From Microbacterium sp. No. 7 (GTDB lineage: Bacteria > Actinomycetota > Actinomycetes > Actinomycetales > Microbacteriaceae): a stretch of 64,000 bases of DNA. The stretch is taken from NCBI RefSeq assembly GCF_001314225.1, contig NZ_CP012697.1, forward strand, positions 372,001 to 436,000. Reading direction: 5' to 3'. A model generated the notes under the pieces. That model did not search any database and was not told where the DNA came from. It worked only from the letters and a program-made list of their open reading frames with translations. The position numbers and the translations under genes were made by a program. This document shows, in pieces, positions 7,460-17,584 of the stretch (within the stretch, counting starts at the first letter, position 1; each line of letters opens with the position of its first letter).

Positions 7460-7921
7460 ATGTCGCGGCGTTTCCGCGGCGTCGGGTCAGTGCTCTTGGC
7501 GGTCTCCTTGCTCGCGGGATGCCACGCGGTCGACACCATCGAGAAGCCCGTCGAAACCACCGACGTGCCGGTCGACGCGACCGAGAGGCCTGCCGAAACC
7601 GTGCGGCCGGATACCGTCGAATGCCCGCGTGTCGCTGATGTGTCGCAACAGGCCACGCGGGCCGATCTCCAGGCCTATCGCGACAGCGCCGTACCCCTGT
7701 GCGCAGGGGAGTCGCCGACGGCGGCGGAGGCATGGCTGTCTGATGGGGTCATCGAGGCGATGGCGGTCGATGGCCCTCCCCTTCCGTTCAAGGCGGTGGT
7801 CGAGGAGGGCGGCGAGCCCGTCTACTGCGACGTCGCGCCGGATGTCCAGGCGGTGCGCGTGGGCGGCGAATGGCGGCGGATCCGCAGCCTCATGTGCGGC
7901 ATGGTCGCGCCGACGGGGTAG
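7460..7921 (+). CDS. Putative lipoprotein of unknown function
   Basis: The product is 153 aa from ATG 7460 (an in-frame GTG at 7436 is possible). The N-terminus MSRRFRGVGSVLLAVSLLAGC has basic residues, a hydrophobic core and a lipobox LAGC at about residues 18-21. A Thr/Glu/Val-rich linker follows (KPVETTDVPVDATERP), then a small domain with Cys pairs and an aromatic/Arg segment (GGEWRRIRSLMCGM). No family recognised. It stops just before the second 18-bp repeat at 7928 and is probably cargo of that insert. Confidence 0.6.
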   Translation: MSRRFRGVGSVLLAVSLLAGCHAVDTIEKPVETTDVPVDATERPAETVRPDTVECPRVADVSQQATRADLQAYRDSAVPLCAGESPTAAEAWLSDGVIEAMAVDGPPLPFKAVVEEGGEPVYCDVAPDVQAVRVGGEWRRIRSLMCGMVAPTG

Positions 7922-7930
7922 GCGACCGGC

Positions 7931-8804
7931 CTACCGGCGCTGACCCGCCGGCTGCTCGCGCACCCGTTCGCGTGTCAGGCGCCGGGGCACGAGGCCGTGG
8001 CGCGGGGCGAAGAACCACGCGAGCAGGAACACGGCGGTCGCGACGAGCACGATCATCCCGCCCACCGGCAGGTCGGCGCTCCACGACAGGTACAGGCCCA
8101 CGAGCGCGGACGCCGAGCCGATCACGGGCGCGAGCAGCATCATGACGCCGAGCCGGTCGGTGAGCAGCCGGGCCGCGGCGGCCGGCGTGATGAGCAGCGC
8201 GAGCACCAGGATGTTGCCGATCGTCTGCACCGAGATGACGATCGCGACCGCGACGCACACGTAGAGCACGACGTCGAGCGCGAACACGGGCAGCCCCGCG
8301 GCGCGCGCCATCTCGCGGTCGAGCGTGACGAGCACGAACTCCTTGTGCAGCAGGAACACGACCGTCAGCAGCACGAGACCCGACCCGGCGACCACGAGCA
8401 CGTCCTCGTCGGGGATGCCGGTGATCGAGCCGAACAGGAACTGCTGCAGCGACCCGGCGTATCCGGGCGCACGGCTGATGATCACGATGCCGAGCGCGAA
8501 CGCCGCGACGAAGAAGACGCCGATGATGCTGTCCTCCTTCAGCCGCCGGTTCTGCGCGAACACGGCGACGAGCACGGCCGTCAGCACGCCTGCGACGGCA
8601 CCGCCGAGCACGAGGCTGCCCTGCAGCACGAACGCGACGGCGAGACCCGGGAAGACGGCGTGCGCCACGGCATCCCCGATGAACGCCATGCCGCGCAGCA
8701 CGACATAGCCCCCGATCACGCCGCACACGAGGCTCGACATCATCGCGACCGCGAGGGCCTTCGGCAGGAACGCGAGGTCGGGGTTGAGCAGGTCGGCCAG
8801 GAAG

Positions 8805-8821
<17 letters not shown>
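7931..8821 (-). CDS. Anchored-repeat-type ABC transporter permease (metal ABC-3 family)
   Basis: The product is 296 aa with about eight hydrophobic helices and the ABC-3 (ZnuB/MntB) signature region VVLRGMAFIGDAVAHAVFPG near residues 41-60. It forms the membrane channel of a metal-type importer. The gene start overlaps the end of the ATPase gene upstream by 17 bp. With the ATPase, the substrate-binding protein (11237-12895) and the surface proteins next to it, this matches the actinobacterial anchored-repeat ABC transporter set. The substrate is probably zinc or manganese by homology and by the Fur/Zur box at 12904. Confidence 0.85.
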
Positions 8822-9695
<874 letters not shown>

Positions 9696-9715
9696 CCGGC
9701 GGGCCGCGCGGCGCT

Positions 9716-10165
9716 TCGGCCGGGTTCGTGGGCGCCTGTGGCCGGATGCGGGGGTGCGAGGCGACCACGAGCGCCCCGCATTCGCGCGGAGGCTGGGGGG
9801 TGGGCGGTGGCCGTTGGTCGGGCGGGCGCTGTGTGCCGGGCGGGCGCTGTGGGCCGGGCGGAGCGGGCGGCATCCGTTCGGCCGGGTTCATGGGCGCTCG
9901 TTGTCGGATAGCGGGACGCGAGGCCGCCAGAAGCGTCCAGCATTCGTGCAGAGGATGCGGGGCGGGTGGCATTGGGCGCCGTGGGGCGCGCAGGACAGGC
10001 GGCATCCGTTCGGCCGGGATTGTGGGCGCTTGTCGTCGGATACCGGGGCGCGATGCGACGACGAGCGCCCACGATCGTGAGCGGATGCCGGACTCGTGGG
10101 CGGTTGTTGCCGGATGCCGAGGGTGCAGGCGACCAGAAGTGCCCACAAGCCTGGTCGACGGCTCC
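9716..10165. repeat. Family B imperfect hairpins, locus 1 (about four units)
   Basis: Units of about 55 nt, each opening with a tgggcgctygtygycgga-type arm and closing with its approximate reverse complement (gacgacgagcgcccacga), sit at about 9728, 9890, 10025 and 10095. Phrases such as ggcatccgttcggccggg link them. They occupy the whole gap between the ATPase and surface-protein genes; no gene is supported. The same family is found at 17585-18045, 18918-19045 and 35535-35605. Confidence 0.75.
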
Positions 10166-10191
10166 GACGGCCCCGACGGCCTGCGCGGCGG

Positions 10192-11181
10192 TCATGCGGC
10201 GCCGCCCGTCGTGCGGGCGCGGCGGCGCGCGCGGGCCGACGCGGTCGACACCGCGACGACGGCGACCGCGAGCACGACCGCGCCGCCCGCCACGAACGGC
10301 CACGCGCCGATCGCGGCACCGCCGGCGTCCCCGTCGCCGGTGGTGCCGTCCTCCGTGCCGGTGCCGCCGCCGGCATCCGTCCCCCCGCCGGAGTCGCCGG
10401 CATCCGTCCCGGCCCCCGCGCCGCCCGGGCTCCCCGTCCCGTCGCCCCTGCTCAGCGTCGCCGCGAAGGCGGCGGCCGGGTCGGTCGCGTCGCCGACGGC
10501 GAAGCGCAGCGTGCCGCGTGCGCTCAGCTCCTCGCCCGTGACGAGGTCGCCCGCGAACTCCGCGTCGACGAGGTACACGCCCGGCTCGCTGAACACCCAG
10601 TTGGCGTGCGTGTGCGTGTTCAGCTCGACCCACGCCTCCTGCGGGAACGGCTCGTGCGTCGACCACAGCACCTGCGGCGCCCCGAAGTTGCCGCCCTGCA
10701 GATAGGTCACGACGTCGCCGGGCCCTTCGATCGCGTGGATGCGCAGCGTCGCGCCGAGCGAGAGGCTGTCGAGCAGCGTCGGCTCCTGCGTGTTCCAGCC
10801 GACCCACACGACGCCGGCCTGCTCCGTCTGCGGGATCACGTGCACGGGCGTGCCCGCCGCCAGCCGGAGGAACGCGAAGGCCTCGTCGTCCGGAACGGTG
10901 AGCACCGCGGCATCCGTCACCCGCAGCACGACGTCGTCGGGGTCGCGCCAGTAGCGCGGCGTCGTCGTGTCGTCGTGCACCTGCAGCGCCCACGCGCCCG
11001 TGCCGAACGTCGCGCCGACGTCGGCGTGCCCGGCCTCGAGCACGACCCGGCCCGTGCCCTGCTGCTGGCCGGGGTCGATCACCTGCCCGTCGTCGGTCGC
11101 CGCGACGGCGGCGCCGCCGGAGAGGACCAGCCCGCCGGAGAGGATCAGCGCGAGGGGGAGGGCGGAGGCGAGGCGAGGCAT
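10192..11181 (-). CDS. Anchored-repeat surface protein (choice-of-anchor M type), membrane-anchored
   Basis: The product is 329 aa. A signal peptide (to about residue 28, AVAATD) is followed by one anchored-repeat domain of about 190 residues with hallmarks VLEAGHADVG, VIPQTEQAG, VWVGWNTQEP, EGPGDVVTYLQGG and NTHTHANWVFSEPGVYLV. A Gly/Thr/Asp-rich linker, one C-terminal helix (WPFVAGGAVVLAVAVVAV) and an Arg-rich tail complete it. There is no LPxTG-like motif, so it is membrane-anchored. It lies 55 bp downstream of the substrate-binding protein gene. The conserved HTHANW suggests metal contact, which is inference. Confidence 0.85.
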   Translation of the reverse strand: MPRLASALPLALILSGGLVLSGGAAVAATDDGQVIDPGQQQGTGRVVLEAGHADVGATFGTGAWALQVHDDTTTPRYWRDPDDVVLRVTDAAVLTVPDDEAFAFLRLAAGTPVHVIPQTEQAGVVWVGWNTQEPTLLDSLSLGATLRIHAIEGPGDVVTYLQGGNFGAPQVLWSTHEPFPQEAWVELNTHTHANWVFSEPGVYLVDAEFAGDLVTGEELSARGTLRFAVGDATDPAAAFAATLSRGDGTGSPGGAGAGTDAGDSGGGTDAGGGTGTEDGTTGDGDAGGAAIGAWPFVAGGAVVLAVAVVAVSTASARARRRARTTGGAA

Positions 11182-11236
11182 GGGCGTCCTTTCGGGGACG
11201 GATCGGGGCAGGGATCGGTCAGGGGGCGGGGATCGG

Positions 11237-12895
11237 TCAGGGGACGAGGCACGTGACGAGCGATCGGGCGTTCGCGCGCATCATGTCGACGTAGGTCGGC
11301 GCGTCGGCGTCCAGCGCGTCGCCGTACAGCGGGCAGACCCGCACGCCCTGCTCCCGCGCGACCTCGACGAGGGTCGACGACCGCGCCGCGAGATTCGGCT
11401 CCAGGAACACGGCGGGCACGCGCAGGTCGCGGATCGTCTGGGTGAGCCGCTTGCGGTCGGCGAGGCTCGGCTCGGTCGCGGGGTTCGGGCTCACGAAGCC
11501 CGCGACGGTCAGGTCGTAGGCCGCCGCGAGATAGCCGAAGGCGTCGTGCGTCGTCACGAGCACGCGCCGCGAGGGAGGGATGCCGGCGATCGCCGCCCGC
11601 ACGTCGGCGTCGAGCCGCTCGAGCTCGCGCAGGTACGCGTGCGCGTTGTCGCGGTACTCGCGCGCCCCCGCCGGATCGGCCTGCATGAGCGTGTCGCGCA
11701 TGATCTCGACGTAGGCCATCGCGTTGCGCACGTTCTGCCACAGGTGCGGGTCGATCTCGCCGTGCACGTGCTTGCCGAGCACGGCCTGCGGCAGCTGGTA
11801 GACCGGGTCGCCGGGCCGCCCGAGAAAGCGGAACGCGGGGTCTCCGGGCACCTCGTGCAGCGCCTTCGTGGGCACCTCGACGACGACGTCGTCGAGCGCG
11901 AAGAGGTCCTGGTGCCGCTCGCCCCGGCCGTGCTCGTGATCGAGCAGCACGCGCAGCGCGCCGGCGTCGAGGTCGACCGTCAGGTCGGAGTGCCCGGCGT
12001 TCAGCACGACGTCCCGGCCCGTCGCGTGCGGGTCGACGCCGACGGCGAAGAGGAGCGTGCCGGATGCCACGGGCAGCGGCTTCGCGCGCGGGTCGACCTG
12101 CAGGCTCGCGCGCACGTCGAGCTCGTACAGGCCCGGCGCCGTGAAGGCCCAGCTGAGGTGCGTGTGCGCGTCCGGCGGCAGCCGCAGCGTGTCGGCGGCG
12201 TATCCCGTGCCGGCGTCGAAGCCGTCCCTCGAGTCGACGTAGTGCGTCACGTCGCCGAACGTGCCGGTGAGGTAGGCGTGCACGTCGCCGGCGCACGGCT
12301 CGTCGGCGCAGCGGATGCCGGTGGCGCTCAGCAGCACGTCCGACGCGCGGTCGGCGCCGTGATGCGCGCCGTCGCCCGCGACGCGCACGCCGAGCCACAC
12401 GGTGTCGAGCGACACGTCCTCGACGAGCGGGATGATCTCGGCCGCGTACTTGACGGCGCTCTCGGCGAGCGAGACGTTCGGCACGCCGTCCGGCAGGTTG
12501 GCGTCGATCGCCTTGACGATGCTCTGCTCCTCGAGCAGCAGGTAGTTCGTGAACGCGACGTCGGCGTAGACGATGTCGCGCACGTCGCGCAGCGTGGGCT
12601 CGTAGCCGTGCGGGTCGGCGCCGTCGGGCACGATCGACGTCACGGTCGCGCGGTCGCCCGCGACCTGCCGGGCGAGGTCGGCGAGGATGCCGGTCGTCGT
12701 GACGATGCGCACCTCGTCGTGCGACGGGGTCTGCGGCATCCCTCCCGCGCAGCTCGCGAGCAGGGCGCAGCCGCTCAGCAGGGCGCCGCTCGCATGCCGC
12801 AGGCGGCGCGTGCGGTCGGCACCGCCCGCCCCCGGGATGTCCGTCGTGCGTGCGTGTGTGACGACGCATTCGCGGGGATGAGTTGCGGCTGGCAT
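11237..12895 (-). CDS. Anchored-repeat ABC transporter substrate-binding lipoprotein with inserted surface-repeat domain
   Basis: The product is 552 aa. A lipobox-like LLASC lies near residue 50. The first half of a ZnuA/PsaA-type fold follows (VPDGADPHGYEPT with the metal His), then an inserted anchored-repeat domain (DAHTHLSWAFTAPGLYELDV, VVLNAGHSDLTV, DHEHGRGERHQDL). The fold then resumes (HGEIDPHLWQNVRNAMAY, TTHDAFGYLAAAY). It delivers substrate to the 7931/8805 transporter. The Fur/Zur-type box at 12904-12918 lies just upstream of ATG 12893-12895; an in-frame ATG inside that box is also possible. Longer upstream extensions are shadow sequence. Confidence 0.85.
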   Translation of the reverse strand: MPAATHPRECVVTHARTTDIPGAGGADRTRRLRHASGALLSGCALLASCAGGMPQTPSHDEVRIVTTTGILADLARQVAGDRATVTSIVPDGADPHGYEPTLRDVRDIVYADVAFTNYLLLEEQSIVKAIDANLPDGVPNVSLAESAVKYAAEIIPLVEDVSLDTVWLGVRVAGDGAHHGADRASDVLLSATGIRCADEPCAGDVHAYLTGTFGDVTHYVDSRDGFDAGTGYAADTLRLPPDAHTHLSWAFTAPGLYELDVRASLQVDPRAKPLPVASGTLLFAVGVDPHATGRDVVLNAGHSDLTVDLDAGALRVLLDHEHGRGERHQDLFALDDVVVEVPTKALHEVPGDPAFRFLGRPGDPVYQLPQAVLGKHVHGEIDPHLWQNVRNAMAYVEIMRDTLMQADPAGAREYRDNAHAYLRELERLDADVRAAIAGIPPSRRVLVTTHDAFGYLAAAYDLTVAGFVSPNPATEPSLADRKRLTQTIRDLRVPAVFLEPNLAARSSTLVEVAREQGVRVCPLYGDALDADAPTYVDMMRANARSLVTCLVP

Positions 12896-12903
12896 ACCGC
12901 TAA

Positions 12904-12918
12904 TGATAGTCATTATCA
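12904..12918. promoter_or_regulatory. Putative Zur/Fur box in the divergent anchored-repeat promoter
   Basis: The palindrome tgata-gtcat-tatca sits in an AT-rich island between the divergent substrate-binding gene (start 12895) and the surface-protein operon (start 13007). Form and context fit a Zur-type operator, and a zur gene is present at 51860. Similar sites lie at 18778-18804 and 48441-48455. Confidence 0.7.
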
Positions 12919-13006
12919 ATAACACGTCCTCCACGACGGACTCCCTGCCCACCGCCGAGCGCCGTACCGGGCGCCTCGCCGATGTGAAACGCGACGGCAC
13001 CCACCC

Positions 13007-14773
13007 ATGACTGCCCCCTCTGTCCTTCCCTCCCGCTCGGCTGTCCTGCCCTCCCGCTCGACCCCGACCCCGCTGCGCCGCCGCGTGCTCGCGCTCATCG
13101 GCGCGTGCTGCGTGCTGCTGTCGCCCCTCGTCGGGCTCCAGGCCGCCGCGGCGGCCGACCGGCTCGTGCTCGACCACCAGCACACCGACGCGGTGAGCGT
13201 GCGCTACGAGAACGACGCGCTCGTGCTGAAGACCCGCGCCGACCTCGACACCGGCGCGGGCCAGGTGCTCGACCCGAACGACGTCGTGTTCCACGTCACC
13301 GACGCGCAGAAGGACGTGGTGCCCGACCTGCCCGGCTACGGGTTCCTCGGCGAGGCGGGCGCCGAGCTGTGGATGATCCCGCAGCGCTACCAGCAGGGCG
13401 CCCTGTGGGCGGGCTGGGAGACCGAGACGCTGCCGCGCGGCACGTTCGCGGGCGATGCCGTGCGCCTGTCGGTGACCGACATCACGGGGCCCGGACGGGT
13501 CGAGATCTTCTTCACCGAGGCGGCGGGGCCCGACCGCGTGATCAGCTCGAGCGACGCCTCGCTGCGCACCATCCACGAGTACGTCGGCACGCACACGCAC
13601 GCGAACTGGGCGTTCACGGCACCCGGCACGTACGTGCTCACGGTCGTCGCCGAGGCCGACCTGGCCGGCGGCGGCACGATCCGCTCGGCCGCCCAGCAGT
13701 ACACGTTCTGGGTCGGGCCGGCCGGCGGAGACCCGCAGCCGACGCCCACGCCGAGCGGCACGCCCACGCCCACGCCGACGGCGACGCCCACACCGACGGC
13801 GACGCCGACGCCGACCGTGAGCCCGACGCCGACGGCCGAGCCCACGGCATCCCCCGCACCGGGCGGAGCAGCGCCGGGTGGGGCGACACCGGGCGGGGCG
13901 ACACCGGGCGGCGCCGGGACCCAGACCCCCACGGCCTCGCCGACCCAGGCAGAGGAGCAGTGCATCGCGACCCCCGTCACGACGACCGTGCGCCCCGACA
14001 ACGTCGACGTCGTCACCAGCGGGCACTTCGACTTCGGGCCCGTGCTGGAGGGCGGCACGCTGCGCGCCCTCGTGAAGGACGACCGCGCCGCGCCGCCGGT
14101 GTGGACCGACCCCGGCACGCTCGTCTTCCACCTGACGGATGCCGCGGCCGCGCAGGCCCCGGGCGGCGACTTCTCCTTCCTCGGCTCGGGCCGGGTGTGG
14201 CAGATCCCGCTGACGCAGCAGTCGGGCGTGCCGTGGATCGGCTGGAACACCCAGCATCCGAGCATCGCCGGCCACGCGCAGGGACAGGTCGCGCTCACGC
14301 TCGAGGGCTTCGACGGGCCCGGCGACCTCGCGGTGTACTCCGTCGGCTCGTGGGGCCAGCTCGGCGAGCAGTACTTCGGCACCGTGGCCGGCTTCCCCCG
14401 CTCGACGAACATCGACGTGGGCGCCTCCGGCGTGCACGTGCACGGCATCTGGGCCTTCACGCAGCCCGGCGCCTACCACGTCGACCTCGCCTTCTCGGGC
14501 ACGATCGACGGCGAGCGCCGCAGCGCGACCTCCACCCTGACGTTCTTCGTCGGCGACGGCGACCCGCGCTCGGCCGTGCGCGAGCGCGAGGTCACGACGT
14601 CGGTCGGCCGCACCGCCGACGGCGCGGACTGCCGGCTCTCCCTCGCCCAGACCGGCGCCGAGGGCGACCGCTTCGCGATCGACCTCGCGGGCCTGGCCGG
14701 CGCCCTCCTGCTCGTCGGCCTCGCCTTCGTCGGCGCCGCGGCCCTCGCACCCCGCACCCGCCGGGCCTCGTGA
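13007..14773 (+). CDS. LAxTG-anchored surface protein with two anchored-repeat domains
   Basis: The product is 588 aa. A signal peptide (about 24-50) is followed by repeat domain 1 (VLDHQHTDAVSV to THTHANWAFTAPGTYVL), a Pro/Thr linker (PTPTPSGTPTPTP) and a Gly/Ala-Pro segment. Repeat domain 2 (GHFDFGPVLEGG to VHVHGIWAFTQPGAYHV) precedes a sorting signal LAQTG near residue 546, a hydrophobic helix and RTRR. LAxTG indicates class E sortase-type wall anchoring. No sortase gene is in the window. This corresponds to the surface protein usually associated with anchored-repeat ABC transporters, and it heads an operon with the next two genes under the 12904 box. Confidence 0.85.
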   Translation: MTAPSVLPSRSAVLPSRSTPTPLRRRVLALIGACCVLLSPLVGLQAAAAADRLVLDHQHTDAVSVRYENDALVLKTRADLDTGAGQVLDPNDVVFHVTDAQKDVVPDLPGYGFLGEAGAELWMIPQRYQQGALWAGWETETLPRGTFAGDAVRLSVTDITGPGRVEIFFTEAAGPDRVISSSDASLRTIHEYVGTHTHANWAFTAPGTYVLTVVAEADLAGGGTIRSAAQQYTFWVGPAGGDPQPTPTPSGTPTPTPTATPTPTATPTPTVSPTPTAEPTASPAPGGAAPGGATPGGATPGGAGTQTPTASPTQAEEQCIATPVTTTVRPDNVDVVTSGHFDFGPVLEGGTLRALVKDDRAAPPVWTDPGTLVFHLTDAAAAQAPGGDFSFLGSGRVWQIPLTQQSGVPWIGWNTQHPSIAGHAQGQVALTLEGFDGPGDLAVYSVGSWGQLGEQYFGTVAGFPRSTNIDVGASGVHVHGIWAFTQPGAYHVDLAFSGTIDGERRSATSTLTFFVGDGDPRSAVREREVTTSVGRTADGADCRLSLAQTGAEGDRFAIDLAGLAGALLLVGLAFVGAAALAPRTRRAS

Positions 14774-14845
14774 CCGGCCCGGCGGCCGCTGACCACCACC
14801 ACGGCCGAACGGCCACCCAAGAAAAATAGAAAGGATGTCACTCCC

Positions 14846-16318
14846 ATGACATCTCTCCTGACCAGACCGCGCGCGGCGGTCGCCATCGGGGCGGGAACGG
14901 CGCTGGTCGCCTCCCTGTTCGCCGGGGGCGCCGCCGTCGCCGCGGGTCCCTTCGACGGGCGCACCGTCTTTCCGCAGGGGCACGCCGACCTGTTCTGGGT
15001 CACCAAGAACACGGCCGGCGAGGCCGCGCTCGCGGTGCACACCGACGGGCACGGCGTGCTTCCCTCGGAGGACCTGCTGTTCCAGCTCAAGCCCTCGGTC
15101 GCGGCGCGCACCGCGAGCGCCGACGCGATCGCCGCCCTCGGCGTCGCATCGGGCGACACGATCTACCAGGCGTCGGAGCGCTTCGCGCCGGGCCAGCTGT
15201 TCATCGGGTTCGGCTACGACTCCGAGGCCTTCGCGATCGACTCGATCGAGATCGAGCGCACGATCTCGAACTTCTCCGGACCGGGCGAGTTCGCGCTCTG
15301 GTACAACGGCGAGGGCGGCGCGCCGCTGCTCAGCACCGCGACCTCCGTCGACTCCTACGTGAGCTACGGATTCCACGAGCACGCGAACTGGGGCTTCACC
15401 GCCGAGGGCACGTACACCTTCGACATCGCGGCGACGGTCACCGACATCGCGAGCGGCCAGGCGCAGACCACGGCGCCGCAGACGTACACGTTCTACGTGG
15501 GCGAGGAGCTGCCGCAGGACCCCGGCCCGGGCCCCGGCCCGGAGACGACGCTCACCGTCACGGGTGCCGCGGTGCACTACCACACGGGTGAGGTCGCGGC
15601 GCTGACCGCCGTGCAGTCGCCCGAGCCGGTCTCCGACCACTTCCACTGGTTCACGCGCCCGAGCGCGGCCGACGAGTGGACGGTCGTGCCGGGAGCCCTC
15701 GGCGAGACCTACGGCTTCGTCGTCACCGGCGAGCAGCAGGTCAAGGCCGTGCTCTACGACCACGACCACAACGCGATCGCCGAGACCGACCCCGTCGACA
15801 TCCACGTCGACGACCACGGCAACACGCCCGGCGTCGGCCCCGAGCTGGCCGTGAGCCTCGACGAGGCCGAGGGCGCGCTGACGATCAGCGTCGCGCCCGA
15901 CGCCCGCCGCAGCGAGCTGAGCGACCTGCAGCTCAACACGGTCGCCGACCGGTACGTGTCGGAGGGCGCGATCACCGGCATCACCGTGACCGACACCCGC
16001 AGCGGCGCGCCCGGCTGGGCGGCGTCGGGTCGCGTGCGCGGCCTCGTGACCGTCGACGGCGCGCGCCTCGACGGCAAGTACCTCGGCTGGACGCCGAAGG
16101 TCGTCTCGGCGGCCGCCGGCCAGAGCGTGAGCGCCGGGGCGCCCGTCGCCCCGGGCTTCGCCGAGGGCAACGGCATCAAGGGCTGGAGCGCACTCGGCTC
16201 GGCCGCCGCGGGCGCGTCGACGGGCACGGCCGTGCTCGGCGCCGACATCCGCATCGAGGCGCCGACCGAGACCCCGGCCGGCGACTACACGGGCGTCGTG
16301 CTCATCACCGTGATCTGA
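14846..16318 (+). CDS. Choice-of-anchor M surface protein with C-terminal WxL-like domain
   Basis: The product is 490 aa with a purine-rich ribosome site (gaaagga) upstream. A signal peptide (to about residue 33) is followed by an anchored-repeat domain (FPQGHADLFW, YQASERFAPG, NFSGPGEFALWYNGEGG, HEHANWGFTAEGTYTFDI). An Ig-like linker with acidic/His residues (YDHDHNAIAETD) leads to a C-terminal module (GLVTVDGARLDGKYLGWTPK to TETPAGDYTGVVLITVI). That module resembles the WxL domain, a non-covalent peptidoglycan-binding module best known in Firmicutes. No LPxTG or transmembrane anchor is present, so wall attachment probably depends on it and on the DUF916 protein encoded next. Confidence 0.8.
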   Translation: MTSLLTRPRAAVAIGAGTALVASLFAGGAAVAAGPFDGRTVFPQGHADLFWVTKNTAGEAALAVHTDGHGVLPSEDLLFQLKPSVAARTASADAIAALGVASGDTIYQASERFAPGQLFIGFGYDSEAFAIDSIEIERTISNFSGPGEFALWYNGEGGAPLLSTATSVDSYVSYGFHEHANWGFTAEGTYTFDIAATVTDIASGQAQTTAPQTYTFYVGEELPQDPGPGPGPETTLTVTGAAVHYHTGEVAALTAVQSPEPVSDHFHWFTRPSAADEWTVVPGALGETYGFVVTGEQQVKAVLYDHDHNAIAETDPVDIHVDDHGNTPGVGPELAVSLDEAEGALTISVAPDARRSELSDLQLNTVADRYVSEGAITGITVTDTRSGAPGWAASGRVRGLVTVDGARLDGKYLGWTPKVVSAAAGQSVSAGAPVAPGFAEGNGIKGWSALGSAAAGASTGTAVLGADIRIEAPTETPAGDYTGVVLITVI

Positions 16319-16403
16319 CGCCGGATCGCACCCGGGTGCCGGTCGCCGATCGACGGCGGCCGGCACCCGATGCGTGCGGGCGAGTCCCGTTCGAGGAGAA
16401 CCC

Positions 16404-17573
16404 ATGAGAACCCACCCCCGCACGAGCGCGCTCGCCGTGGTCGCCGCGCTCGCCGGCATCCTCGCGGCCCTGATCGTGCCGTCCGCGGCGCTCGCCGACG
16501 AGATCGACGCACCGCAGACGTGGTCGGTCGCGCCCGCGCGCGCCGACGGGCCCGACGGCCGTGCGAGCTTCGACTACATCGTGGAGCCCGGCAACGTGTA
16601 CGAGGACCACGTCGTCGTGCGCAACCTCGGCGAGCGGCCCCTGACGGTGACGCTGTACGCGCAGGATGCCGTGCAGACCACCGAGAACGCCTTCGAGGTG
16701 CTCACGCCCGACGACGAGGCCGCCCACATCGGCGCCTGGGTGCGGCTGGGCGCCGCCGACGTCACGGTGCCGGCGCGCGACCGGGTCGTCGTGCCGTTCG
16801 AGGTCGTCGTGCCCGAGGACGCGGCGCCGGGCGATCACGTCGGCGGGATCGTCGCCGTGAACGCGGCCGGCCCGGGCGTCCAGGGCGGCGCGGGCGCGGC
16901 GGTGCAGTACCGCGTCGGCACGCGCGTGCACCTGCGGGTCGCGGGCAACGTCGAGGCCGGCCTGCGCGTCGACACCCTCGACGGGCGGTACGAGACGCGG
17001 TGGACGCCGTTCGCCGCGGCGCCGCTCGACGTCACGGCGACGCTCGTGAACACGGGCAACGTGCGCCTCGCGCCCGACGCGCGCGTGCAGGTGACGGGCC
17101 TGTTCGGATGGTGGAGCGGCTCGGCGCCGCTCGGCGGCTTCGCGGAGATCCTGCCCGGCGGCGCGCAGAGCGGCGCCGGGGTCCTCGACGAGGTGCCCGC
17201 GATCGGGCCGCTGTGGGTGACCGTCGAGGTCACCGCCGTCGCATCGGCGGGCCAGGACATCACCGGGATGACCCGGATCGAGACGCGCACGGTCGTCGTG
17301 TGGGCCATGCCGTGGGTGCTGCTGGGCGCCGTCGCCCTGCTGCTCGTCGCCCTCGGCATCGCGCTGCGCAACCTGTGGCTGCGCCGTCGCGCCCGCCGCG
17401 CCGCCCGGGCGCGGGATGCCGCGGAGGCGGGCGTCGCGGTGCCGGGCGTCGCGGTGCCGGGCGTCGCGGGTGCGGCGGGCGCGGGGCGGGCGGTGGCTGG
17501 CACGGCGGCGGCTGGCACGGCGGAGGTGGCCGCGGAACCGGCCCCCGAGAAGACCCCCGCCGGCCCTCGGTAG
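16404..17573 (+). CDS. DUF916/WxL-interacting-type membrane protein
   Basis: The product is 389 aa from ATG 16404, with gaggagaa just upstream; an in-frame ATG at 16374 is less likely. A signal peptide ends near residue 32. An extracellular Ig-like domain with DUF916 features follows (FDYIVEPGNVYEDHVVVRNL, PFEVVVPEDAAPGDHVGGIV). A C-terminal transmembrane helix (VLLGAVALLLVALGIALRNL) and an Ala/Gly/Val-rich tail with short repeats (GVAVPGVA) complete it. DUF916 proteins accompany WxL proteins, matching the WxL-like domain of the preceding product. Last gene of the surface operon. Confidence 0.75.
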   Translation: MRTHPRTSALAVVAALAGILAALIVPSAALADEIDAPQTWSVAPARADGPDGRASFDYIVEPGNVYEDHVVVRNLGERPLTVTLYAQDAVQTTENAFEVLTPDDEAAHIGAWVRLGAADVTVPARDRVVVPFEVVVPEDAAPGDHVGGIVAVNAAGPGVQGGAGAAVQYRVGTRVHLRVAGNVEAGLRVDTLDGRYETRWTPFAAAPLDVTATLVNTGNVRLAPDARVQVTGLFGWWSGSAPLGGFAEILPGGAQSGAGVLDEVPAIGPLWVTVEVTAVASAGQDITGMTRIETRTVVVWAMPWVLLGAVALLLVALGIALRNLWLRRRARRAARARDAAEAGVAVPGVAVPGVAGAAGAGRAVAGTAAAGTAEVAAEPAPEKTPAGPR

Positions 17574-17584
17574 CCGTCGCGTGT

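Larger units (their letters stand above)
5999..7945. mobile_element. Insert bounded by 18-bp direct repeats at two gene ends
   Basis: Bases 5999-6016 are identical to 7928-7945. The first copy is the 3' end of the TetR gene; the second overlaps the 3' end of the convergent metal-permease gene (stop at 7931). Removing one copy and the 1.9 kb between them would leave the two genes converging with overlapping ends. The intervening DNA holds small or orphan genes and a lower-GC part (6900-7500). No recombinase is visible. Confidence 0.45.

Noticed and set aside
7086..7460. Plus-strand 124-codon frame upstream of the 153-aa lipoprotein
   Set aside because: Only part looks protein-like; no ribosome site and weak codon bias, so it is kept as a possible degraded gene and not called.
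12896..16459. Long upstream extension of the substrate-binding protein frame to 16459
   Set aside because: It would run antisense through three good plus-strand genes; the real start lies at 12895 next to the Zur-like box.
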